From: Paenibacillus peoriae KCTC 3763
GTDB lineage: Bacteria; Bacillota; Bacilli; Paenibacillales; Paenibacillaceae
DNA: 64,000 nt
Assembly: GCF_000236805.1 (NCBI RefSeq)
Contig: NZ_AGFX01000009.1
Span: 173,332 to 237,331, forward strand
Direction: 5' to 3'
Shown: positions 18,543 to 27,200 of the stretch, piece after piece
How positions within the stretch are numbered: the first letter of the stretch is position 1
Layout of the letters: every line of letters starts with the position of its first letter
Program-made: the position numbers and the translations under genes
Notes under the pieces: generated by a model
Database searches by the model: none
What the model saw: only the letters and a program-made list of their open reading frames with translations
Told to the model about the DNA's origin: nothing

Positions 18543-19154
18543 TCAATCAGCCGTTTGGCTAATTGAACTATTAGCGACAAGCTTTAACAACTCTAATACG
18601 TTACTATAATGAATTTCGCTCAACTGCTCTATGATCTCATCAACCAAATAATTTTCTGAACCCACTACCCAGAGACATATTACACCAACTAACCCTGAGA
18701 GCATATATTCAATACCGATCGTAATCTGCGTGTCGTGACGATATTCTCCAAGGCCGGAGAGCATGAACATTTTTAAAGCTTCTTTTAATTGATTGGAAAA
18801 GCTTGTTTGGCCATTTTGACTGAGCATTGCTTTGAAGAAAACGATGTCGCGTTCAATAATTTCAAACATGTTTTTTAGAATGGCAATAAACATTTCCTTG
18901 TTGGGTTCATGGATACTCATGCTCACATTCAGGCAGACATTTAGTTTTTCCAAGCTTTGCTGACACAATTTGTCCATCAAATCAGGTTTATCTACATAGT
19001 GCAAGTAAAATGTATTTCGATTGATCATCGCTTCGTCAGCAATATCTTGTACGGTTATTCGCTCATAGCCTTTGCTCTGAATTAACTTCACAAAGGATTC
19101 TTTAATCGCTTTTCTTGTCTTGATAATGCGTAAATCCACCTTGTCTGTGGTCAA
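18543..19154 (-). CDS. TetR/AcrR-family regulator
   Basis: The 203-residue protein has an N-terminal TetR helix-turn-helix: AIKESFVKLIQSKGYERITVQDIADEAMINRNTFYLHYVDKPDLMDKL (about residues 16-63), where the second tyrosine-containing helix is typical. The C-terminal ligand domain is helical and not assignable. The start appears to be TTG at 19154 with AGGGAG upstream. It is divergent from the SDR-DsbA-small protein operon, and the 159-bp gap contains an inverted repeat, so it probably represses that operon. Confidence 0.88.
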   Translation of the reverse strand: MTTDKVDLRIIKTRKAIKESFVKLIQSKGYERITVQDIADEAMINRNTFYLHYVDKPDLMDKLCQQSLEKLNVCLNVSMSIHEPNKEMFIAILKNMFEIIERDIVFFKAMLSQNGQTSFSNQLKEALKMFMLSGLGEYRHDTQITIGIEYMLSGLVGVICLWVVGSENYLVDEIIEQLSEIHYSNVLELLKLVANSSISQTAD

Positions 19155-19197
19155 TTGAATCCCATCTCCCTAAAGATAATAGTCATATTTAATGATA

Positions 19198-19215
19198 GTG
19201 ATGTCTAATTATCAC
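19198..19215. promoter_or_regulatory. Possible TetR operator
   Basis: GTGAT (19198-19202) and ATCAC (19211-19215) form a short inverted repeat with 8 nt between, midway between the divergent TetR and SDR genes. Short arms make this tentative. Confidence 0.35.
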
Positions 19216-19313
19216 AACGGCATATATCAACCATTGAGCGGTTTAATTTTACGTTCTACAATGAGCTTAGTCAAATGGAAGAAAGACATTCAATCATAAG
19301 GGAGAGACACACT

Positions 19314-20003
19314 ATGAAGACTTTGGCAATTATTGGAGCAGGTAAGGGATTTGGATTATCCTTGGCAAAGCGCTTTGGGAAAGAAGGTTTTCAAGTCGCG
19401 TTGATCGCGCGAAATGCTGTAAAGCTACAAGAAATGGTTAGCGAACTACACACCGCTGGAATTGAAGCTTCCTATTTTACGGCTGATCTCTATAGCCCAG
19501 AGCACATCAAACAAGCTATAGATAGCATCAAAGAAAAGTATGGCCACATTGATGTCTTGGAATTCAGTCCTACCTCAGGCAATTATCCTCCGACCTCTGT
19601 GATGGAATTGACGGTGGATAATGCAAGGGACCTATTTGAAGCGTATGTGGTGAGCGCCATTCATGTTGTCAATTCCGTTCTTCCGGATATGCTGAGCAAG
19701 AAGGAGGGCTCTCTGCTGTTCACCACAGGACTGTCTGCCATGTATCCCGTCCCTATGATGGGGAACATAGGTATCGCATTTTCGGGATTGCGTAACTATA
19801 TTGCCAATCTTCATACTGAGCTGTCCTCCAAAGGCATTTTCGTAGGTCATCGCTCCTTGGGTCTATTCATTAAAGAGCCAGGCACGGGTACATTTGATGA
19901 TCCAGACGTGATTGCCGATATGTGGTTTCAAGCTTATGTAGACAAGAAGGTATGGGAAGAAGAATACCCCAAAGGGGTGACGCCTGACACGGTCGTATTT
20001 TAA
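19314..20003 (+). CDS. SDR-family NAD(P)-dependent oxidoreductase
   Basis: From ATG 19314 the product is 229 residues with a Rossmann start KTLAIIGAGKGFGLSLAKRFGKEGFQVALIARN. The usual YxxxK is not clear: the region after GSLLFTTGLSAM reads GNIGIAFSGLRNYIANLHTEL, with Ser present but the Tyr-x3-Lys pair lacking, so it may be an atypical or divergent SDR. GGGAGAG before the ATG fixes the start. It is first in a set with a DsbA-like gene and a small Cys protein, under the divergent TetR. Confidence 0.82.
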   Translation: MKTLAIIGAGKGFGLSLAKRFGKEGFQVALIARNAVKLQEMVSELHTAGIEASYFTADLYSPEHIKQAIDSIKEKYGHIDVLEFSPTSGNYPPTSVMELTVDNARDLFEAYVVSAIHVVNSVLPDMLSKKEGSLLFTTGLSAMYPVPMMGNIGIAFSGLRNYIANLHTELSSKGIFVGHRSLGLFIKEPGTGTFDDPDVIADMWFQAYVDKKVWEEEYPKGVTPDTVVF

Positions 20004-20044
20004 TACTAATAATATACCAATATCAGCAAAGGGATGAGACAACA

Positions 20045-20713
20045 ATGAACTCAAGTTCACAGAAAGAAACGACGCAGTTGACGATTGACGTGTGGGCGGA
20101 TGTGCTGTGTCCCTGGTGCTATGTCGGCGAAAAACGCTTGGAGCTAGTCATAGAGCAGCTACCATTTGCAGACGATATCAATCTGAGACTTCACACCTTT
20201 CAACTGGACCCAACCGCAACAAGTAAAGTTGCACCCACGTTGGACTATCTTTCCCGAAAATATGGAGTATCAGTCACTGAGGCCCGCTCGATGGAGGAGG
20301 GGATGGCACAGCAGGCAGCACATGAAGGACTGAAATACGAGGTTGATCGTCCGCAGAGCAGCACATTTGACATGCTTCGCTTGGTACATCTTGGTTCAGT
20401 GTACGGTGTAGCATGGAAATATCTACGAGCTATGCAAACAGAAGTATTCAGTGGTAACTTTGATGCGTTCGAACACAGCACGCTTATACGGATCGGTGAA
20501 GGTCTTGGTATTCCGACTGAAGAGATCCGTGACGTACTCACTTCCAATCGCTATGCAGATGCCGTGTTAGCAGATCACAATGAGGCAGTAAAGCTGGGGG
20601 CAACGGGTGTGCCCTTTACAGTAATTGCTCATCGTGTTGGGATTCCAGGGGCCGTAAGCACCAATCAATATAGAGAAAACATCGAGGAAGTCTGGGGGAA
20701 GCTGAATGACTGA
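20045..20713 (+). CDS. DsbA/FrnE-family oxidoreductase
   Basis: The 222-residue protein has the FrnE pattern: LTIDVWADVLCPWCYVGEKRLELVI with CPWC redox cysteines (residues about 23-26), a helical insert, and GATGVPFTVI with the cis-proline. No signal peptide is visible, so it is cytoplasmic. FrnE proteins act as disulfide isomerases or in polyketide-linked redox steps. The last 8 bases overlap the start of a 57-residue Cys protein, implying translational coupling and perhaps a physical partner. Confidence 0.87.
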   Translation: MNSSSQKETTQLTIDVWADVLCPWCYVGEKRLELVIEQLPFADDINLRLHTFQLDPTATSKVAPTLDYLSRKYGVSVTEARSMEEGMAQQAAHEGLKYEVDRPQSSTFDMLRLVHLGSVYGVAWKYLRAMQTEVFSGNFDAFEHSTLIRIGEGLGIPTEEIRDVLTSNRYADAVLADHNEAVKLGATGVPFTVIAHRVGIPGAVSTNQYRENIEEVWGKLND

Positions 20714-20879
20714 TCACAAAACAGGAAAGAAGCCAGCCATACTCAGACTAGTTGAGAACAGCTCCAGCGGCTATTGTGATGCCGAGAGCGGAATATGTAT
20801 GTTGCCGGCGAAGGGGAATTCCAACGTGAATCCAGAGTCAATATCAGTGAAAAGCTCTGAAATGAAGCAAATGGATTAA
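20706..20879 (+). CDS. Small protein with CDAESGIC motif, coupled to the DsbA-like gene
   Basis: This 57-residue reading frame begins at ATG 20706 inside the DsbA-like gene (8-base overlap with its stop) and ends TAA at 20877-20879. It reads MTDHKTGKKPAILRLVENSS, then GYCDAESGICMLPAKG and a polar tail. The two Cys, six residues apart with Asp and Gly between, resemble a CDxETGxC metal or thiol motif seen in small proteins, but I cannot name the family. Overlap suggests real translation. It could be a redox partner of the thioredoxin-like protein (inference). The 151 bp after it hold nothing obvious before the QorB gene. Confidence 0.6.
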   Translation: MTDHKTGKKPAILRLVENSSSGYCDAESGICMLPAKGNSNVNPESISVKSSEMKQMD

Positions 20880-21030
20880 CGTTACCCTCGACGAAAAGAG
20901 TCGAAACAAAGGTTTGTTTAATTGCAATCCCTATCAAACAGGTGCGCAAACTTTGTTTTATGAAATTGAAGATTCATAAATAAATTCATAACCACGAATG
21001 AACACAACATACAAATGGAGGTAATGACAC

Positions 21031-21894
21031 GTGATATTAGTAACCGGAGCAACAGGACATTTAGGAAAAGCGGTAATTGACCACTTATTGACGAAGGTAG
21101 AGCCTTCGAGAATCGCAGCTTTTGCAAGAGATCAAAGTAAAGCAGCCTCACTCAAAGACAAAGGTATTGATGTTCGCATCGGTAATTTTGACGATGTGGC
21201 TTCACTCGAAAGTGCAATGAAGGGCATTCATAAAGTACTGCTCATCTCATCTAATGATCATGGCCAGCTCCTTGAGCAACATAAGAACGTAATCCATGCC
21301 GCGAAGAAGGCACAAGTCTCACAGTTAGTCTATACAGGTACTGCGGTTCAGGACGCAGAGGGCTCGCCGTTAAAAGCAATGCTGGAAGCACATGAACACA
21401 CCGAAGATTACATTAAGCAAAGTTCTCTACCTTATACGATTCTTCGCAATACGATGTATGCAGATACCCTTCCTTTGTTCCTGGGAGATAAAGTATTTGA
21501 AAGTGGCATTTATTTGCCTGTGGGAGACGGCAAGGTCCCATTTGCTCTTCGCAGGGAAATGGGAGAGGCTGCAGCTAATGTACTATTACAGTCCAATCAC
21601 GAAAACAAAACCTATGTACTTACTGGAAATGAACTGAATACTTTCGACCAGATTGCAACAATACTGTCTGAATTGTCTGGGAAAACTGTTGGCTATATCA
21701 GCCCCGATTTAAATGCCTTTAAAGAGATGCTGAGAGCGGCGGGTAATCCTGAGTTCGGCATATCTACTATTGCGGGGTTCATTTCCGATATGAGGGAAGG
21801 GAGGTATAACCTTCAAAGCGATAATTTTGAAATGCTATTAGGTAGAAAACCAATGTCGCTAAAAAACAGCCTAAAGGAAATCTATTCAATCTAA
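21031..21894 (+). CDS. NAD(P)H:quinone oxidoreductase, QorB/NmrA-like SDR
   Basis: The 287 residues begin MILVTGATGHLGKAVIDHLLTKV (GxTGxxG dinucleotide loop) with AFARDQSKAASLKDKGIDVRIGNFDDVASLESAMKG and later LPYTILRNTMYADTLPLFLG. This is the YtfG/QorB pattern of quinone reductases. The start is GTG at 21031 with GGAGGT 8 nt before. It fits the window's quinone-stress theme. Nothing downstream appears functional. Confidence 0.87.
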   Translation: MILVTGATGHLGKAVIDHLLTKVEPSRIAAFARDQSKAASLKDKGIDVRIGNFDDVASLESAMKGIHKVLLISSNDHGQLLEQHKNVIHAAKKAQVSQLVYTGTAVQDAEGSPLKAMLEAHEHTEDYIKQSSLPYTILRNTMYADTLPLFLGDKVFESGIYLPVGDGKVPFALRREMGEAAANVLLQSNHENKTYVLTGNELNTFDQIATILSELSGKTVGYISPDLNAFKEMLRAAGNPEFGISTIAGFISDMREGRYNLQSDNFEMLLGRKPMSLKNSLKEIYSI

Positions 21895-22290
21895 TTGACT
21901 ATTAAAGATATTAAAAAAGCAATTCAGTTCCCAAATGTGGCTAAAGATGCTCGGATTCCAGCCAGTGTAGCCATAGGGTTACCTGACCTTTATGAACGAG
22001 CTATTCAGCATAAAAACATTATCGAAGCTGTGAAGAAATTACGTGAGCTTTATCCCAAACTTACCATTATTGCAGGGGCCCACTTAGAGACACTGTTCAT
22101 CAGCTTCTGGGAGGTTTACGTTCGGGCATGGGGTACTGCGGTACGAAAACTATGGATGAACTACGAAATCATTCACAGTTTATTCGGATTTCCAATGTCG
22201 GATTGCGTGAGAGCCATCCACATGATGTACAAATTACGAAAGAAGCACCCAAATATACGTATTAATACTATATTCCATGAATTCATATGA
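21895..22290 (+). CDS. Unrecognised reading frame, possibly decayed
   Basis: An open frame of about 131 residues starts with TTG immediately after the QorB stop. The first half ([33 protein letters not shown]) looks protein-like and helical, and the second half has the character of degraded sequence. There is no ribosome site of its own, and the family is not recognised. It may be a scrambled remnant next to the broken peptidase gene. Confidence 0.3.
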   Translation: MTIKDIKKAIQFPNVAKDARIPASVAIGLPDLYERAIQHKNIIEAVKKLRELYPKLTIIAGAHLETLFISFWEVYVRAWGTAVRKLWMNYEIIHSLFGFPMSDCVRAIHMMYKLRKKHPNIRINTIFHEFI

Positions 22291-22719
22291 TTAGTTGCAC
22301 ACTCGGACAGATTCAAGGCAGCAGTCTCGATCCTCAGCATCGTTGACAACAGCACCTATTGGTTCCTTGGCGACCAGCCGGATATGGAGGACCGTGAAAA
22401 GCAGCCGTGGCTCGACCCATCAGACAGGGAGGTTTCCCCTCTTACCCACGGCCTTAACATCAAGACTCCGACCCTGTTCATCGTCGGCACTCGCGATTAC
22501 CGGACTCCGGCGGCTTCAGGCGGAGAAATGATGTTCCGCTTGCTGAAGCATTTACGAGTTCCAACGGCACTCATTCAGTTTGAGGGGGCGGGCCATGCAA
22601 TTTACAGTAGTGTCGATCCTCGCCATCATGGTTTGAGCATCCACTACCTTCTGCGATGGATGGACCGACACCTGAAGGGCGAGCCAACTCCGGAGTTTGA
22701 AGTCAGGGCAGCGAATTAG
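22291..22719 (+). pseudogene. C-terminal relic of an S9 prolyl-oligopeptidase/acylaminoacyl peptidase
   Basis: In one frame the sequence reads VAHSDRFKAAVSILSIVDNS, WFLGDQPDMEDREKQPW, TPTLFIVGTRDYRTPAASGG and LIQFEGAGHAI. These are the catalytic Asp and His regions of S9 peptidases plus the SDRFKAAVS stretch that follows the nucleophile. The nucleophile Ser and the N-terminal beta-propeller are missing. The base composition is higher in GC than the neighbours. About 330 bp of unrecognised sequence follow up to the truncated xerS. Confidence 0.65.
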
Positions 22720-23049
22720 GGCTGGAACAACAATTCGATTATCGCACAAAATCATGCCTTCACGATTACCGGAGCGCCGATCGTTCAGACTGAGCGTGCG
22801 ATGTGTCCGGCATCATCGCTCACAGTGACGGCATATCGGTGCAAGGCCGCAGCGCAGCAGACAGAGGCTGTTGAACATACAGAGCCATCGCGAATTGAGA
22901 GGGAGCAGTACAATGTAATGCTTGCTGGAGGACGCACCCGGCTGATTACGGTTGGACCAGACAGAATCTTCTTTTTGTTTGTCCTGACCAAATTCCACAT
23001 GCTATAATCCAATGGAATCAATGAAAGTCCATGAATAAAGGAGAGTTCG

Positions 23050-23829
23050 ATCAACCGTAAATTCTCCTCGCTAAAATCCTTATTTGATTACTTACAGAAC
23101 AAAGCTGAAACAAGTGACTTAAAGCCATATATCCAGCGCAATGTTATGGCCAAAATGGATTTAAATGTGGTTAAAGAAAGCCAAGAAACCATTGCCAATC
23201 GTATTGATGGAAAACTTCTTAGGGAGGACGATTTTGAGTCATTTAGGCAGTTTATAGCTTATGATTTCGGAGAAATGAATAAAGAGAATAAACGTATTTA
23301 CAATTTCCATCAATTTAACCGTGAACGAGATACAGCTATTGTTTCCCTCATTTTAGGATCAGGCCTTAGACTATCTGAGGTTGCAGGCATTAACGTCGAA
23401 GATCTGGATATGAATAAAGCTTTAGTTCGTGTTATACGAAAAGGTAATAAAGAGCAATATGTATATTTCAGCAAGCAAGCGTTACTAGATTTAGAAAATT
23501 ATCTGCAGATTAGAGAATCCAGATATATCCCAGAAAAAAACGAAAGCTTTTTGTTTATTGCAGCTCCTGTTGGTCGCAAGGGAAAAAGCCGACGCTTAAC
23601 GCAGAGATCCATTGAAAAACTGATTGAAAAGTATGCTTCAGCTTTTGGAAAACCAGCTTTAACCGTGCATTCTCTGAGACATTCATTTGCAACACGTTAT
23701 CACTTAGAGAACAATGATATGCCTAGGTTGAAAAACCAATTAGGACATTCCTCAATACAAACAACAATGATCTATACACATTTAACTGATGAAGAAATGA
23801 GGAAAGCAGTTAACAATATGGATAAGTGA
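23050..23829 (+). pseudogene. 5'-truncated XerS-like tyrosine recombinase (copy 1)
   Basis: From 23050 the sequence matches the intact xerS-like gene at 40927-41997 with no length change to the stop (constant offset 18,168), about 95% identical in protein. It lacks residues 1-97, that is the N-terminal SAM-like core-binding domain, and has no start at the junction. The catalytic domain is intact (GLRLSE, HSLRHSFA, LGHSSIQTT, IYTHL), and an internal ATG at 23146 could give 227 residues. The break coincides with unrelated sequence. It is followed by repeats of an older element end. Confidence 0.85.
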
Positions 23830-23894
23830 TCTAAACCTTGATAGAAAACAAAAGTAATTTATAGCTACTTATAATAATAATTTTTTTGGAAACG

Positions 23895-24081
23895 TGACAA
23901 CAAGTCTATCCATTCAAGAAGGATGATACCAGAAATATGGAGTTCAAAAATATTTTTTGGCTTGTTCCAACAAAAGTCATATAGGAAAAGGGATAAACTT
24001 GTTGTCATAATCTCTAATACGGCAAACTTGTTGTCAATAAAGGAGTAAACTTGTTGTCACTGGACACAACTGTACTGTACA
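23895..24081. repeat. Right end of an older element: TGACAACAAGTTTA repeats
   Basis: One plus-oriented copy TGACAACAAGTCTA lies at 23895-23908. Three minus-oriented copies read as TAAACTTGTTGTCA (23994-24007, 24046-24059) and CAAACTTGTTGTCA (24023-24036). Beyond them the minus strand reads GTTGTGTCCAGTGACA towards TGTACA at 24076-24081. The order recombinase, plus repeat, minus repeats, TGTACA is the same as at the right end of the 18-kb element, but the repeat sequence is different. They are interpreted as transposase-binding sites (inference). Confidence 0.7.
24071..24075. repeat. Left target-site duplication TGTAC
   Basis: TGTAC directly abuts the left terminus TGTACATCGACA at 24076 and is repeated directly after the right terminus (42229-42233). 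Five base pairs is the usual length for Tn7/Tn5053-type insertion. A chance 5-bp match is possible but unlikely at exactly these two places. Confidence 0.65.
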
Positions 24082-24109
24082 TCGACATAAAGTTCTTCAT
24101 AGCTTATTA

Positions 24110-24137
24110 AGCCCCAGCCATTTGGCTGGGGCTCTTT
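24110..24137 (+). terminator. Terminator inside the element's left end
   Basis: AGCCCCAGCCA and TGGCTGGGGCT form an 11-bp stem with a 2-nt loop, followed by CTTTT. It lies 34 bp inside the left terminus and would shield the cargo from outside transcription. The 100 bp between it and the toxin gene contain no confident promoter. Confidence 0.8.
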
Positions 24138-24235
24138 TAGGTTCAGGATAGATAACCACAAATAATAAAAGGCTTAACTTCAAGCCATACTAAAATTAAA
24201 GACAATTCCTAAGCGGAAAGGACTATTTAATACAC

Positions 24236-27200
24236 ATGGGACAAAAACATCTGATCATACGACTGCATCCGATCGAACCGGTTTCAGCTGACCTTTTTAA
24301 GGAAAAATACTTAAGTAATTTGATAATTCAAGTTAGAGATGCGTCGTTTGAAGACCAGAACGGTAAGGGCATTATCTTAGGTGAGGCAAAATATGTTGCA
24401 CCGCTACCGATAGAATTTCCAAAACCACATCCCAAAACTCAAATATATCAGCATTATCAGCTCGTACCTTTTCCACCTGATATATGCTCTTTTGCTGTGG
24501 CCACAGCCGTAGTCGCTCTCACGCTGCCTACAAACATAGAACATCAAAATATTGATGTGCAGATCGTCATAAAGTGGAATAGCCAAACCATTGAGCATAA
24601 GCAAATTTATTATAACGCGCCCATTTATGAATCCTCGAAGATGGTTTTTAATCAAGTTCAGAAAGACGATCTCCCTACAAGCATATATCTGCCTATTCCG
24701 CCATTCGATCGTATGACACCTTTACTCTCCCTGTCGGAAGAGGGTGCACCTCCCCCGTTCAACAATCTTAAAGCGGCTGTAGAAACAGTTTTAAACAAAG
24801 ACACTGGAAATACATCTAACTTAGCCGTTCTGGAATACAATCGATGTATTCACATCGCCCGCGAAATCAGTTGTGATGCAGCTGTCTTCCCTCTTCCGCG
24901 TCCACTAGGCGCCATGCAAAGCTGGAGCTCCATGTATACGACTCCTAGTAATGACGACAAGGAACGCAATCGAAGAAGTTTCGAGGCCGAATTGTTAAGC
25001 TACTATACCACCCATAACAGCAACGCCGAAAGATTGGCAAATTTCATATTCGCCTTATCCACCGCTTTGAGCTGCGAAGCCAAAAGCATAAAGAGCACAG
25101 AGGCAATACTAACGTTTCCTCTGTTGCTCAATCCTGATCGGGAAGTATCCTTGAGATTAAAGGCTGCCGCACCAAACGTTTTAAGCTCTTTTCTTGAAGT
25201 TCCGGCACCTTACTTCTATGCGCTTACGGCGAACCTCCCCCCGCAAATGAACGTTGAGGAACGTTATGAAATGAGCAGCTTGTTGCCTGAAGAGCAGTTG
25301 CTGTCCGTATTCAAGCATGCCGTGACCGAGCATATTATCGATAATAATTTGCTGATCGGACCCGCTCAAGCAGCAAGACGGCTGCACGCTATCGGTACGG
25401 AAGGTAGAGGGGACTTGCCGGAATGTCCGATTGATCCCAAAAGTTCAATTTTCTCATTGGTTAGTAAATGGTTTGCGCATAAAGATAACATCGATGCATT
25501 TTGGGCGGGTATGAATTCTGCCGACAAACCCCGGCATTACGATTTGTTGCTAAGTGTGATAACCAAAGGTGACGAAGATCTGGTAACGGCAATCAAGTCC
25601 CCACCTTTCGATGCTACAGATGCAGAAAAATTAAAAAAGAAAATCGCTGATGACTGGAAGGCGCTATTTCAGCAAAAACCGGATATAATACCAAAATTTA
25701 CTGAACCGGGAACGAATGAAGAGCGGGTGGAAGCCTTCATCGGGTATTTGAAACGCTTCTTTAGTGTTGAGAAGACTACTCCTCAAGCGGCCAATGTGTT
25801 AAAGGAGGATGCTCCCGGCCTAAAGAGGCCTTCCCGGCCATTGCCGGACTTGGACGCTCGAATTAAGGGAGTTAAAGACCTGACTATAGGCATCAAACCG
25901 AACGGTCTGAGATTTGCCGTCATGGAGGGTCTCTGGGCGCGAGGCTTTACTAGTGCAGAGCACATGAAAGGCCTAAACATCAATGAGCTTAGCGAGGCCT
26001 TAACCGGCTCCATTGCGTATGACTGGGTCCAGAAAATCTGGGATAACGCCCAAACATCCCCGCTCCATTCAAAAAACATTCAAGAAGGTTTCAATCCGGT
26101 GAACTCGGATGGGGGATTGATTAATTGCGTCTCTCCAGAGCAACTGTCGCCATTCGGACCAATTGCATATCTTCAGGAGCTGCTGCAAACCGTTCCTGAT
26201 AAAACGGGGGGGAATTCAAACTCACTGGGAACATTGCTGGCTGATCGGAGAGGGCCTCTCGGTAATCTACTGGCTTCAAAAGCTAATATGTATGTACCGT
26301 TGCCAATGATCGATCTTGTTAACGAATCTTTGGAATATATGGTTGCCTGCCGTATGTCTCATGGTCAGGTTTATGATACGACTAAGGATGAAATAGGGGG
26401 CCACCTGCTTACTTCCTCTGCTTATTCGAAATCCGAGATCGCCCACGAGCCTACAACGCTATTCGAAGCGCTGCCTGAGCACTCCACTCCTGCTGTGAAT
26501 ACGGATGAGAAGAGCGCCTATCATGAATTGCGAACAGACTTCTCTTCGCACCGACTCCCCTACTCCCAGCCTTTGGATGTAGCGCGGACCTATCTGGAAG
26601 CATTGGGATCGAGCCGGTATACAGTTATGCGCCACTTCCGAAAGAAAATTACAGAATTTGTGCTAAGTCCTAATCAAGAACCTTTGGAATTCAATCGTTC
26701 GCTTTGGCGCTATCCCGTTCGCTTCGACACTGCCAGAGAGTATCTGCTTATATCGCCAGAGGAATATCAAACCATTTATCAAGATAAAATCGTCTTTTCG
26801 CGCGACGGACGGTTACGATCAGAATCGAACAAGGACAAAGTGTTGCTGCATGATTTGTATGGTTACGATTCATCCAACGGAAGTTTGTGGATGGATGATG
26901 TGGTAAAGCTTTCCGAATTTTTGTGTCGCACTGGCTTGTCCTACTGTAAATTTCTTGAGCTCTGGAAGTCGGGGTTTGTAGAGTTCCGAGCGAAAGGGAA
27001 AGAAGGAGGTTGTTTCCCGGATTGCGAACCCTGTAACTTGAACGATTATCAAATCGATTTCAAAACACCCGCGGATCAAGCCGACGCCCTCAAGCGGCTC
27101 GCGGTCTTTATTCGGCTGTGGCGTACTCTCCAAGCGGTCCCCCAAGCCCGATACACCTTCACCCAGTTGCGGGATATTTGTCAGGTGCTGAAGCTCTTCG

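Noticed and set aside
22785-23054. Short frames on both strands before the truncated xerS
   Set aside because: No family similarity or ribosome sites; this is probably debris between the broken peptidase and the element junction.
23050-23829. Copy 1 xerS as a functional recombinase gene
   Set aside because: The N-terminal 97 codons and the promoter are absent, so it is treated as truncated even though the catalytic domain is intact.
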